In this document: positions 1 to 8,390 of the stretch, one piece after another
How positions within the stretch are numbered: the stretch's first letter is position 1
How the letters are laid out: every line of letters starts with the position of its first letter
Assembly: GCA_943372645.1 (NCBI GenBank)
Contig: CALRZN010000002.1
Location: forward strand, 186,001-250,000
DNA length: 64,000 nucleotides
Direction of reading: 5' to 3'
Source: VBWE01 sp943372645
GTDB lineage: Bacteria > Bacteroidota > Bacteroidia > Palsa-965
Translations under genes and position numbers: made by a program
The notes under the pieces: model-generated
Told to the model about the DNA's origin: nothing
The model's database searches: none
Seen by the model: only the letters and a program-made list of their open reading frames with translations

Positions 1-1107
1 ACCCGTTGTTGAAACAGAACTGTTTTGTGTGGTGTCGCCCGAACTCCAGCTGTAGCTGGTAAATCCGCTGCCCGCATCCAGGGTAACTGTTCCTCCGCAC
101 TGCGCGGTGTCAGCACCAAGTGTATAACTCGGCGGGGTGTTGATTGTTACGAGAGAAGATCCGCTGCCGATACATCCGAGCGGCGACTGAATGGTTACCG
201 TGTAGAAGCCGGTCTGTGTTACGTTGAGTACCTGGCCACCGAAACCGGTGCTCCAGAGGTAAACGCTGCCCGGGTTGCCCGCATCAAGCGCAACGGTATC
301 GCCGCACTGCGTGTATGTGCTCGTAAACAGCGGTGTTGGTGGGGGGTTGGCGATGACGTTCACAATCGTTCGCGACGGACTGACGCACCCGTTGTTGACG
401 GCTTCGACGTAATACGTCACATTGCCCGTAAGGACAGGTGTTGTAAATGAGTTACCGGTTCCGACAGGCGTACCTCCCGTAGCCTGTGTGTACCAGGCCA
501 TAGTGCCCGTACCGGATGCCGTTAATGTTGCAGTGCTGCCGAGACAGCCGTTAACCGGGCTGGTTGCTGTTGGTACTGCCGGAATGGTGCAGAAAAGCGC
601 GCCGTAATCTTCGCAGTCGCCAAATGTAATTGCGTTACAGGGGTCAGCGGGTACGCCTGCATACTGGCAGCGCACGCGCATTTTCACAAAGCCTGAAGCG
701 GTAAGCGGAACTGTGATCGTTCCTGTAAATGCCGAAGTAGATGCGAAACCCGAGTTCCACACATCTTCACCCGGATCGAGGAAGCTGGAGTTGTTGTTGT
801 AGTCAATCCAGATGCGGAAACCCTGGCTGAATGCCGATCCCGACTGAACCGTAAAGTTAAACGTGTTGCCCGGAGACGAACTGACAATCATGGTTGATGA
901 GTTGTCAATGTAGTTGTTCGGAGCCGTGCCATTACAACCCGAGTTCAGGTTCGTAATGTTCGTGAAACCGCCTGTTGTGGAAAAGTTGTTGATATAGTCT
1001 GAACTGGAACAATACACGGAGTACGTGGGCAGACAGACCTGCGCTTTGGTCAGAAGCGCGGTAAACAGGGCGATAAGACCAAATGTGATACGTAAATGTT
1101 TTTTCAT
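1..1107 (-). CDS. Secreted GEVED/Ig-like surface protein, N-terminal part (truncated by window)
   Basis: The reading frame is open from an ATG at 1107 down to the window edge (369 codons), so only the N-terminal part is visible. It starts with MKKHLRITFGLIALFTALLTKAQ, cut here in two: a basic start, a hydrophobic stretch and an AQ end typical of Bacteroidota signal peptides. A GEVED-type domain follows (FRIWIDYNNNSSFLDPGEDV ... FGDCEDYG), then Ig-like modules with SYSWSSGDTT and GTMAWYTQATGG-type repeats. Known family behaviour: such proteins are exported by T9SS and end in a type A or B sorting domain, which would lie beyond base 1. Likely role is adhesion or cell-surface structure; ligand unknown. 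The 200 bp upstream is shared with the divergent gene at 1308. Confidence 0.88.
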   Translation of the reverse strand, partial: MKKHLRITFGLIALFTALLTKAQVCLPTYSVYCSSSDYINNFSTTGGFTNITNLNSGCNGTAPNNYIDNSSTMIVSSSPGNTFNFTVQSGSAFSQGFRIWIDYNNNSSFLDPGEDVWNSGFASTSAFTGTITVPLTASGFVKMRVRCQYAGVPADPCNAITFGDCEDYGALFCTIPAVPTATSPVNGCLGSTATLTASGTGTMAWYTQATGGTPVGTGNSFTTPVLTGNVTYYVEAVNNGCVSPSRTIVNVIANPPPTPLFTSTYTQCGDTVALDAGNPGSVYLWSTGFGGQVLNVTQTGFYTVTIQSPLGCIGSGSSLVTINTPPSYTLGADTAQCGGTVTLDAGSGFTSYSWSSGDTTQNSSVSTTG

Positions 1108-1280
1108 GTGTGCAGAAATTTGCACGGCTAATATATATCTTTTTTTAAAAATAACCTTTTCTTATCCGGTTTTGGCGGGTTTTTGGCCTAAAAAATCCTA
1201 TAAAAAGGCCGTTTTCCGCCAGGCGGTGGATGGCAAACGGATCGCTGGCGGGTTTTCTGCCTCTTTCTGGAATCATTTTT

Positions 1281-1288
1281 TACCTTTA
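1281..1288 (+). promoter_or_regulatory. -7 box (TACCTTTA) before the TMTC-like gene
   Basis: TACCTTTA lies 19 nt before the GTG at 1308 and matches the Bacteroidota -7 consensus TAnnTTTG except at the last base. No clear TTG -33 element was seen at the usual distance. Confidence 0.45.
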
Positions 1289-1307
1289 GTGCCTTAATTA
1301 AAATCCT

Positions 1308-3320
1308 GTGGCCAAACCAGCAAAAAAGTCTTCTGCCCAGCAATCTGCTCCTCCCGGTTTTGTAAAACGCAATCGTTTTGTGCTCGGTCTTGTTGCGCTG
1401 GTTTTTATCGTTTTCGGAAATGCGATTTTTAACTGGTATGCGCTTGACGATGAGTTTTTCACCAACGGCGGCAATGGCATGACGATGAACGGGATCAAAG
1501 CCATCCCGGAGATTTTTAAATCACGCACATTTTATAACGCCGACGGAACGGGTTACGAATACCGCCCGATTACGGCCAGTGTTTTTGCCATCGAACATGC
1601 CATTTTCGGCCAGCGCGCTACGGTCAGCCACTTTATTAATGTACTGCTGTATGCGCTCATCGTGGTGCTGCTGTTTAAACTGCTGCGCAAATGGTTTCCG
1701 AAACTCAGCCCGTGGTTTGCATTCCTGGTAAGTGTGCTTTTCCTGGTGCATCCGTTACATACCGAAGTCGTTGATAACATCAAATGCCGCGACGAACTGT
1801 TGTGTATGCTCGGCGCACTCGGCACGCTTTATTTTGCGTGGAAACATTACGAAACGGGCAAATGGTTTTACTGGTTGCTGTACCCGCTGGCGTTCTGGTT
1901 TGCCATGCTGTCCAAACACTCCATGCTGCCCTACCTGGCCATATTGCCGATGATGTTTTATTTTTTCACCGACATCAAGTGGTGGCGCATCGGCGTGTAT
2001 GTATTGCCGCTGTTTGTTCCGATGATCATCACGGGCGTTATCCAGCAGAAAGTACTTCCGAAATCGCAGCGCGAACTGCTTACCCATGAAAACCCGCTTT
2101 CGGGCAAAGGACATACGTTTAACGAACGTTCGGCAACTTCGGCGTATGTGATGGGCCGTTACCTGCTGCTGCATGTTATTCCCCATCCGCTGGTGTATTA
2201 TTACGGGTATGAGTATGTACCGATTGTTGACTGGTCCAACTTCATTGCCATTCTTGCCGCACTGGTGCACATTGCACTTGGTGTTTATGCGCTGCTCAAC
2301 CTGAAGAAAAAAACGCTGCTTTCGTTCGCGATCTTTTTCTACCTGGCCAACATTGCCATGTTCTCCAACCTGCTGCGGCCCTCGCCCGGACTGATGGCCG
2401 AACGTTTTACGTTTTCGTCCACCATCGGTTTCTGCATAGCCGCGGTGTGGCTTATTTTCAAAGCGTTCAAGGTTTCGCCCGAAGAGTTCAGCTGGCCGAA
2501 ATCGGGCAACATGCGCTATGTGCTTATCGGGCTCATTGCCGTGTTTGCCATCCGCAGTATTGCGCGTAACGAAGACTGGGAAAACAAGGTAACGTTGTAC
2601 GAACACGATATGGAATACCTCGACGATTCGGGCAAGGCACACATGCTTTATGCGTCGCTTATTTCGTCGCGTTCGCTGGCGTCGCGGCATCTTGATTCGC
2701 TGCACACGGTGGTAAAATACCACTTCCGCCGCGCAACTGAAATTGTTCCCGATTATGCTACGGCATGGAGCAACCTCGGTTCCACATTTTATTTTCTCGG
2801 CGAATACGATTCCGCGCAGTTTTATTTCCGCAAAGCGGCAAACGTAGATCCTGATTACGAGCAGGCCTGGTTTAACCTCGGCATGGCGTACACCAACAAA
2901 CGCAACAGCGATTCGGCGTTATACTGTTTCCTGCGCGGCATCAAAGCAGACTCATCGTACATCGGTTCGTACGAACAGGTGTGCCGCATTTATGTGCAGC
3001 GCGGCGATTACAAATCGGCGATAAAAGTGTTGCGCGAAGGAACCAAAAACAACACCGTTTCGGATCTGCCGTACATCAACCTCTCGCGCCTGCTGATGGA
3101 AGTGCCGAAAGACACTGTCCTCGCAGCCAAAGCGCTGGAAATGGCCGCACACAAAAATCCGCGCAACATCCAGCGGCTCGAAAACATGGCGCGCTACTTC
3201 AGCAAGATGCACATGAATGATAAAGCCGCATACTACGACAGCATGTACAAGTCGCAGAAAAAAATTATCGAGCGGCAAACGCCCAAAGGGCAAGGCAAGA
3301 AGTGGCTGCAGAATAACTAA
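1308..3320 (+). CDS. TMTC-like GT-C membrane protein with C-terminal TPRs
   Basis: 670 residues from a GTG start; no in-frame ATG gives a complete first membrane segment, and the -7 box just upstream fits this start. The N-terminal two thirds has many hydrophobic segments. An acidic pair (YALDDEFF, D47/D48) follows the first one, and a VHPLHTEVVDNIKCRDELL segment lies near residues 147-165. Both resemble the TMTC (transmembrane and TPR repeat-containing) branch of GT-C glycosyltransferases, where the acidic pair faces the lumen or periplasm and is catalytic. The C-terminal part (about 478-637) consists of TPRs (ATAWSNLGSTFYFLGEYDSA, QAWFNLGMAYTNKRNSDSAL). Inferred role: transfer of a lipid-linked sugar to exported proteins at the inner membrane. 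Donor and acceptor unknown. It ends 3 nt from the convergent gene at 3324. Confidence 0.78.
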   Translation: MAKPAKKSSAQQSAPPGFVKRNRFVLGLVALVFIVFGNAIFNWYALDDEFFTNGGNGMTMNGIKAIPEIFKSRTFYNADGTGYEYRPITASVFAIEHAIFGQRATVSHFINVLLYALIVVLLFKLLRKWFPKLSPWFAFLVSVLFLVHPLHTEVVDNIKCRDELLCMLGALGTLYFAWKHYETGKWFYWLLYPLAFWFAMLSKHSMLPYLAILPMMFYFFTDIKWWRIGVYVLPLFVPMIITGVIQQKVLPKSQRELLTHENPLSGKGHTFNERSATSAYVMGRYLLLHVIPHPLVYYYGYEYVPIVDWSNFIAILAALVHIALGVYALLNLKKKTLLSFAIFFYLANIAMFSNLLRPSPGLMAERFTFSSTIGFCIAAVWLIFKAFKVSPEEFSWPKSGNMRYVLIGLIAVFAIRSIARNEDWENKVTLYEHDMEYLDDSGKAHMLYASLISSRSLASRHLDSLHTVVKYHFRRATEIVPDYATAWSNLGSTFYFLGEYDSAQFYFRKAANVDPDYEQAWFNLGMAYTNKRNSDSALYCFLRGIKADSSYIGSYEQVCRIYVQRGDYKSAIKVLREGTKNNTVSDLPYINLSRLLMEVPKDTVLAAKALEMAAHKNPRNIQRLENMARYFSKMHMNDKAAYYDSMYKSQKKIIERQTPKGQGKKWLQNN

Positions 3321-3323
3321 CCG

Positions 3324-4784
3324 TTACGCGATTTTGTTTTTCAGCCATTCGTGGTAGTTGATAAGGTCGCTTTCCGCGGCTTCTTCGCTCGGCATGCTGT
3401 CAATCAGTTTTTCGATTTTCATAACGAGTGTTTTTTCGCGTTTCACCGAAGCGGAATTTACCATCTGCGCAATCAGCTGCATCATGTCCTGCTGGCGCCG
3501 CACCGGTTTTGTTTTCAGCAGGTCGCCGAACTCTTTGCGCAGCTGGTCGGAACGGTGTTCGAGGATATCAAAATCGCCGAGTTCAAAACGGATAATCAGT
3601 TCCGCCACACCCAGCTTCAGCCGCAGCGTTGCATCCATATTCGGATAGCCGGGTTCCATCATCAGCTTTACCAGGTTGCGGATGGATTGTTTGAAGTTTT
3701 TCTGTTCGAAATAACTTATTGTGAGGTTCACATAAATAAACACCGCATAGTGCGGCAGCTTTTTGATCACCGGGTTGTCTTTCGCTTCGTTAAGCGTTTC
3801 AATGGCTTTGTTTAAGTCTTTTTTCCAATAGTTTACGATCAATGTATTGTAAAAAAACACGAGGTATTTGTCGTGCAGCATGCCCCCGAATTCAGCCATC
3901 GCCTCCTTCAGTTTTGCGGCATACTCCAGCGACGTTTCATGTTTTTTATTTTTGAATGCCGCGTTGGTAAGATACGTCAGCATCTGCAGTTTGGTGTCGT
4001 GTGTGTTGCGGCTGAACAAGAGCTGCCGCGAGAACTCTGTAAATGTCTGCAAAACGTATTTTTCAAGCGAGGGATAATCCTGCTTTTGCAGAATGATACG
4101 GCTAACCGACTGGTAAATTTTCAGCCGCAGCTGTGAACTGTTGCGAATGGTTTTCTGTTTCGAAAACGCGTTTACTTTCTGCTGCAGCGTTTCAATCATT
4201 TTGTAATCCTGTCCCGAAAAATTCTGGGCGGTGCGCAGGTGGTACACCACTTCTGCCAGGATGTCGTCAATTTCCTGCAGGTTGTTAAGCAGTTCCCGGT
4301 TGTTTTTCCGCAGGCGGATGTATTCGGTCGGATTCAGTTCCAGCGTTTCCTGCGAGAGGCGGATGTATTCGCTGTAAATCACATCCAGCAGGTCAATCTG
4401 GTCGGTATCGCGTGCCTTCTTTTCTGCGCGGGCGAGGTAATATTTTGCAATTTTAGGCTGTGCTTTGGTCTGGAAAAAACGGGCCAGCACAATGCTGTGT
4501 ACGATGTCGTTGAATTCGTTTTCATCGAAGTATTGCAGCACTAAACTTTTGCCGATATCGTCGAGCAGGCGGTTTTTTAAGCGGTACAGCGCATTTTTAT
4601 CCTTGTTTTCATAGAGTTTTTTCTGTATCTTTTCTTCCGGATAGTCCGGGTAATGCTTACGGATAAAGTCAAAAAGTTCGGCATCTTTCCGGTCGCTTCC
4701 GGCGGCAGTTCGTCCCATGAAAAGTTTGAGATGACGCACCTCTTCCTTGTTCATGATGCCTGCCACATGTTGTAATATTTTCAT
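3324..4784 (-). CDS. Helical hypothetical protein, about 486 aa
   Basis: I do not recognise a named family. The protein is almost wholly alpha-helical and rich in Lys, Leu and Glu, with TPR-like helical pairs in the second half (FIYVNLTISYFEQKNFKQSI), no signal peptide and no membrane segments. Bacteroidota genomes often carry proteins of this look and size, so it is probably cytoplasmic. The frame can be extended upstream to a TTG at 4838, but that lies upstream of the promoter -7 box at 4817-4824. I therefore use the ATG at 4784 (MKILQHVAGIMNKEEV), which is preceded by an AGAGAT purine patch. Confidence 0.8.
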   Translation of the reverse strand: MKILQHVAGIMNKEEVRHLKLFMGRTAAGSDRKDAELFDFIRKHYPDYPEEKIQKKLYENKDKNALYRLKNRLLDDIGKSLVLQYFDENEFNDIVHSIVLARFFQTKAQPKIAKYYLARAEKKARDTDQIDLLDVIYSEYIRLSQETLELNPTEYIRLRKNNRELLNNLQEIDDILAEVVYHLRTAQNFSGQDYKMIETLQQKVNAFSKQKTIRNSSQLRLKIYQSVSRIILQKQDYPSLEKYVLQTFTEFSRQLLFSRNTHDTKLQMLTYLTNAAFKNKKHETSLEYAAKLKEAMAEFGGMLHDKYLVFFYNTLIVNYWKKDLNKAIETLNEAKDNPVIKKLPHYAVFIYVNLTISYFEQKNFKQSIRNLVKLMMEPGYPNMDATLRLKLGVAELIIRFELGDFDILEHRSDQLRKEFGDLLKTKPVRRQQDMMQLIAQMVNSASVKREKTLVMKIEKLIDSMPSEEAAESDLINYHEWLKNKIA

Positions 4785-4816
4785 TTTTATCTCTTTTTGA
4801 ACGCGTAAGATTATTT

Positions 4817-4844
4817 CAAAATTAGATTTTTTTTTCAATTACAA
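4817..4844 (-). promoter_or_regulatory. Promoter of the helical hypothetical gene (TTG-N17-TAATTTTG)
   Basis: On the minus strand TTG (4844-4842), 17 nt and TAATTTTG (4824-4817) match the Flavobacterium/Bacteroides type promoter. The box lies 32 nt before the ATG at 4784 and decides between the two possible starts of that gene. Confidence 0.7.
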
Positions 4845-4848
4845 GAAT

Positions 4849-4856
4849 TATATTTG
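4849..4856 (+). promoter_or_regulatory. -7 box (TATATTTG) before the small T9SS protein
   Basis: TATATTTG is an exact TAnnTTTG match 22 nt before the ATG at 4879. The divergent promoter of the gene at 3324 lies within the same 94-bp gap. No good -33 TTG was seen for this one. Confidence 0.5.
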
Positions 4857-4878
4857 TTTGAGTTAACATGCGCTACAC

Positions 4879-5637
4879 ATGAAAAACACCTCGAATATCT
4901 TCCGGAACCTCCTCCTCGCAGCTTCCCTCCTGCTTGGCTTCATCGGTTCGCCCGAAAAGGCAAATGCCCAGGTTCACCTATCGGTTTCAGGTGGTCTCGT
5001 AAACCCGAACGACACCATTTATGAATACGATACGGTGCTTGTAAACTTCATTATCAAGAACACAGGAACGAGCCCGTTTTCAGGCAGCTTTTTCCTCGAT
5101 GCCTTTTTGCAGGACAGTTTGCTGCAGGCCCTGGTTCCGCTTGACTCTGCGTTTATCCAGAACTTTTACATCGGCGCCGGCGACAGCATCCCGCTTTATT
5201 TTCCCTGGATCATTCATACCCAAACCACCAACCCGCAGGGCCCGTTGCGAATCGGAAATAACCCTGTTGTAATATGGCCTACGCGCTATACGGATTCGGT
5301 TACGTCAACCGTGCTGTTCACGCACGATACACTTGCTTTAGACCTGCGCATTGACAGTGTAACCACCGGCGACGGCGGCGACAAACCGCGCGTTACACCG
5401 CCCAACGTTTACTTTATTTACAATGTAGAAGGTCAACTGCTGCAGATGCTTCCCCCGCCTGACAAACTGGAAATCCGTGCCGTTACTGCACACGATGCAA
5501 CGGGCCGAGTGATCTACCGCCACGAAATGCACCCGGGATATATCAATGTGGATAACTGGAGAAGCGGCGTTTATTTCATCTCCATTGATTTCGGAAACGG
5601 TACGCGAAAATCGTATAAGGTTTTGATATCGAACTGA
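4879..5637 (+). CDS. Secreted protein with T9SS type A-like C-terminus
   Basis: 252 residues. The N-terminus (MKNTSNIFRNLLLAASLLLG ... EKANAQ) is a signal peptide. The middle (about 32-150) reads as a beta-sandwich, CARDB-like region (YEYDTVLVNFIIKNTGTSPF) of the sort found in exported adhesins. The last 60 residues show the type A sorting pattern: HDATGRVIYRHEM, then RSGVYFISIDFGNGT and a basic end KSYKVLISN. Expected fate is export across the outer membrane by T9SS with removal of the C-terminal domain. Function beyond that is unknown. It is monocistronic and convergent with the operon ending at 5645. Confidence 0.83.
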   Translation: MKNTSNIFRNLLLAASLLLGFIGSPEKANAQVHLSVSGGLVNPNDTIYEYDTVLVNFIIKNTGTSPFSGSFFLDAFLQDSLLQALVPLDSAFIQNFYIGAGDSIPLYFPWIIHTQTTNPQGPLRIGNNPVVIWPTRYTDSVTSTVLFTHDTLALDLRIDSVTTGDGGDKPRVTPPNVYFIYNVEGQLLQMLPPPDKLEIRAVTAHDATGRVIYRHEMHPGYINVDNWRSGVYFISIDFGNGTRKSYKVLISN

Positions 5638-5644
5638 CGTCGTT

Positions 5645-6337
5645 TTACGGCAACGGGGTAATCGGCTCAACAGTTACCGCCGATCCTTTGACCAGCGACA
5701 CCTCCACAGGCTTTTCAGCCGAAAGGAAGGCCCATTTTTCACCAAAAACAGCTCCGAAATTCATGTTCAGGGCGTAAGAAACGACCGGGAAAACCGCCCA
5801 CTCGGGATGGTGCACGCGGTACAGCATCGTTTGTCTGTTATGTGCAATTCCGAAACCCAGTTCCAGCTCTTTAAAATAATGCGCGTAGCTGTTTTTATCC
5901 GGGAAAACCGGTGTTGTGCGTGCGGTTACTTCCACTGTATTTTTTATCCCGTTGGTGAACAACGTGTGCGTTACTGAAAACGTACCGTCGGTAAACATGC
6001 GTACCTTTTCCTGCATTTTTCTGCAGCAGTACGGCTCGTTGTATTTTTTCCGGGCCAGCCATACCACCGCACGTTTCGGCGCACATTCGCGGATAAAAAC
6101 CACGCCGCGGCCGAGTTTGTGTTTCACATAAAACCGCAGGTTGATTTCCGGAAAAGCCCGGTGAAACGGAATGCGCAAGCGATGCATGGCCACGTTTTCG
6201 AAACTGAACGGAACCAGGCCCACAAAGGCTTTCCCGTCAATACAGTCGAGCGTTACGCCTGCGGGCAGGTGCGGCAACAGCAGCTCGGGCGAAACGGCAT
6301 AGGTCATGTTGATCAGCCGTTTCCACGAGGCGGTCAT
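5645..6337 (-). CDS. YqjF family protein (DUF2071)
   Basis: 230 residues from the ATG at 6337, whose ATGA overlaps the stop of the SRPBCC gene; an ATG 11 codons upstream (6370) is possible but would overlap that gene by 37 nt. Typical DUF2071 features are visible: MTASWKRLINMTYAVSPELL at the start, the LPAGVTLDCIDGKAFVGLVP segment, and FPEINLRFYVK. The family adopts an acetoacetate-decarboxylase-like fold; no enzymatic activity is established for YqjF proteins that I know of. It is the last gene of a six-gene minus-strand operon and probably acts in the cytoplasm. A second, more divergent protein of the same broad type is encoded at 7699. Confidence 0.85.
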   Translation of the reverse strand: MTASWKRLINMTYAVSPELLLPHLPAGVTLDCIDGKAFVGLVPFSFENVAMHRLRIPFHRAFPEINLRFYVKHKLGRGVVFIRECAPKRAVVWLARKKYNEPYCCRKMQEKVRMFTDGTFSVTHTLFTNGIKNTVEVTARTTPVFPDKNSYAHYFKELELGFGIAHNRQTMLYRVHHPEWAVFPVVSYALNMNFGAVFGEKWAFLSAEKPVEVSLVKGSAVTVEPITPLP

Positions 6338-6822
6338 AAATACGTTGCGGGGTCGAGAATGGCTTTCCATTTTTCCGATTCGGCGGTTTGTTTGATTACC
6401 CGGTTTCGTTTTTCCAGGAAGTTTTTCAAGTGGCTGCGCAGGAACAGTTTTTCAGCCATGCGCCCGAAAATGCCGAACGGTGCTTCAAAACAGAATTTGT
6501 CAGTCATCCGCGTTCCTTCTGCTGTTACTTCAAAAAAATGACCGTGTTCCAGTTTTTTGAAATTGCCTTTTACCATGCCGCTGTGAAATTGTTCCGGGTA
6601 AATTATTCCGCTTACCCGGCTGCTCAGCTGCAGGCGCATACCGAAATGCGTTCCTTCCCACGTTGCGGTTTCGCCTTCCGCAAATAAGCCGCTGCTCCGT
6701 CCTTCAATCACCTTTTCGCGCGTATCGCCGGCACTGTCGAGATGCAGGTCAATGCTGCGCGCCAGGTCAAAAACACGTTCGCGGGGCGCTTTAATATCCG
6801 TTACCAGTTCAAAATACACCAT
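6334..6822 (-). CDS. SRPBCC (START/Bet v1-like) family protein
   Basis: 162 residues from the ATG at 6822 (MVYFELVTDIKAPRERVFDL). This start overlaps the end of the upstream epimerase gene by 14 nt, typical of coupled genes in this operon. The N-terminal strand and helix (DIKAPRERVFDLARSIDLHL), the central EGETATWEGTHFGMRLQLSS and the C-terminal long helix (GRMAEKLFLRSHLKNFLEKR) are the standard SRPBCC layout, a hydrophobic-ligand pocket. Several Bacteroidota proteins of this sort are annotated as cell division inhibitors, but that label is not supported by anything in this sequence. Ligand unknown. Confidence 0.85.
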   Translation of the reverse strand: MVYFELVTDIKAPRERVFDLARSIDLHLDSAGDTREKVIEGRSSGLFAEGETATWEGTHFGMRLQLSSRVSGIIYPEQFHSGMVKGNFKKLEHGHFFEVTAEGTRMTDKFCFEAPFGIFGRMAEKLFLRSHLKNFLEKRNRVIKQTAESEKWKAILDPATYL

Positions 6823-7735
6823 GCTGTACGTGTTTGTTGGCCAGGACGGTAGTCCAGAACATTTTTGTTTCGGAAAATACGCTATTTCCGGTTTCCGCAG
6901 TACTGCTGTCTGTTCCGATAAGTGCAAGTTCTTCGCGCGGGAACAGGTTTTTCACCAGCGGGTAAAGCAATGTATGCAGCACACGGAATACCGGGCCGGG
7001 CACCACCACCAGCTTTGCGCCGGGACGAGCAAGCTGCAGCAGGTCGTTAAAACTGTACTGCTGCGGACCGGCCACAGGAATGATGCGCTGCGGCGGATTG
7101 CCTTCCATCGTGTTAACCACAACAGCAGCAAGATCGTGCGGCATCACCGGGCTTATGCGGAACTGCAAGACCTGTTTAGGAACCGGGAGCCGGTTAAACG
7201 ACCAGCGCAACAGCCGCGCCGTTTGCTGCAGTTTTTTGGCGATCAGTGTGTCGGGCGAACAAACCACCGAAGGGCGCACAACAAACGTATCGGGTTGTGT
7301 CAGCAGCAGTTCATCCGCCAGCGCCTTGGTGCGCAGAAAAGCAGATGCGCTGTTAACATCCACACCCAGTGCCGAAACCTGGATGATGCGCGGGTTGCCG
7401 ATCTGCTGCCGGTGGCTGCAGATCAGCGCCGCAAGGGTATGATGTATTTTATGCAGCGAATCGGTTTCCGTTGCGGCAATGGCCCCGATGCAGTTCACCA
7501 GTATATCGGCCTGGCCTAATTTACTCCAGTCGTCTTTAAACACATCAAAAACGACTGAACGGTGTTTCGTATCGCCGGTGCATCCTTCAAAATGCAGGTG
7601 GCGGTGACGCACACAGGCAACGATTTCGGCCTGCGGAAAACGGTGCAGTGCGGCCTCATACACCGCGCGGCCGACACGCCCGTTGGCCCCGAGCACAATT
7701 ATGCGCAACGGGCGATGGTTTGTGGCGACATCCAT
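6809..7735 (-). CDS. NAD(P)-binding epimerase/SDR-like protein
   Basis: 308 residues. An N-terminal Rossmann motif (IIVLGANGRVGRAVYEAALH) and DILVNCIGAIAATETDS place it among atypical extended short-chain dehydrogenases close to NDUFA9-like nucleoside-diphosphate-sugar epimerases. The usual catalytic YxxxK is not evident: ASAFLRTKALADELLL is in its place, with the Lys but no Tyr, so it may be a binding or altered enzyme. A helical C-terminal region (FRVLHTLLYPLVKNLFPREE) follows. It overlaps the upstream DUF2071-like gene by 37 nt and the downstream SRPBCC gene by 14 nt. Substrate unknown. Confidence 0.82.
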   Translation of the reverse strand: MDVATNHRPLRIIVLGANGRVGRAVYEAALHRFPQAEIVACVRHRHLHFEGCTGDTKHRSVVFDVFKDDWSKLGQADILVNCIGAIAATETDSLHKIHHTLAALICSHRQQIGNPRIIQVSALGVDVNSASAFLRTKALADELLLTQPDTFVVRPSVVCSPDTLIAKKLQQTARLLRWSFNRLPVPKQVLQFRISPVMPHDLAAVVVNTMEGNPPQRIIPVAGPQQYSFNDLLQLARPGAKLVVVPGPVFRVLHTLLYPLVKNLFPREELALIGTDSSTAETGNSVFSETKMFWTTVLANKHVQHGVF

Positions 7736-8379
7736 TGGTAGTTTATTTTTTCGGTAATGCGAAACGCAGCAGCAAACGTTGCTGTTTCAAAAAAGTTGGT
7801 TTCAAACAGGTAACACGTGGTGGGTTTCAGCGGCCACTGCGTGCGGCATATTTTTGTCATACGCAGCTCGTCTTCCAGCACCGCGTATGCACGGTCGAGC
7901 TGGCCGGTCAGTTTTTGCTGTTCGGCAAACACCGGCTCGCCGTGAAAATCAAGGGCATAATTCAGGTAACGGTTGCCCTGCTGCAATTCGAGCATGTTGT
8001 CTATCGCATTGATCTGCGCACGGCCGAGGCGGTAGTCGGTAAACAGGCTTCCGGCGGTTGCCGCAAACGGGTTGTCGGTAAACGAATCGAGGAAATACAA
8101 TCCTTTTGCAGTGCCGTTATTCAGCGGCGCATCATCCACCAGCAGGCGAAACGCAATGTGGCGGTAGTCGAAGCCAAGACTTTGCGGTAAAAACTGCGGG
8201 CGCATGTTGCGGAGCATTACGTTTACCAGCGAAATCATTGCCCGCCCGCCGAAGCTGCGGATGCAGATCTGTTCCGGAACACGTTCCTTTACTTCGTCCA
8301 TGTCCACAAAAAAGTTGACAATGCGGATATCGTGCAGTGAGCCGGAATACGAGATCGGAATTTTTTTAAACGCGTTCAT
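7699..8379 (-). CDS. Divergent DUF2071-like protein
   Basis: 226 residues from the ATG at 8379, 11 nt after the stop of the DCC gene; an upstream in-frame ATG would overlap that gene and was not chosen. No exact family name is certain. The opening (IPISYSGSLHDIRIVNFFVDMDEV, cited here in part), the FGGRAMISLVNVMLRNMRP segment and the C-terminal WPLKPTTCYLFETNFF resemble the YqjF/DUF2071 layout, so I infer a second acetoacetate-decarboxylase-like fold in the same operon. No signal peptide or membrane segment. The long downstream overlap with the epimerase gene implies translational coupling. Confidence 0.72.
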   Translation of the reverse strand: MNAFKKIPISYSGSLHDIRIVNFFVDMDEVKERVPEQICIRSFGGRAMISLVNVMLRNMRPQFLPQSLGFDYRHIAFRLLVDDAPLNNGTAKGLYFLDSFTDNPFAATAGSLFTDYRLGRAQINAIDNMLELQQGNRYLNYALDFHGEPVFAEQQKLTGQLDRAYAVLEDELRMTKICRTQWPLKPTTCYLFETNFFETATFAAAFRITEKINYQWMSPQTIARCA

Positions 8380-8390
8380 TGTTCGTTCAT

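Noticed and set aside
1755..2723. Long antisense open frame (322 codons) opposite the TMTC-like gene
   Set aside because: Arg/His/Gln-rich shadow of a clear membrane protein gene.
4785..4838. 18-codon N-terminal extension of the helical hypothetical gene
   Set aside because: It starts at a TTG upstream of the promoter -7 box; the ATG at 4784 is the better start.
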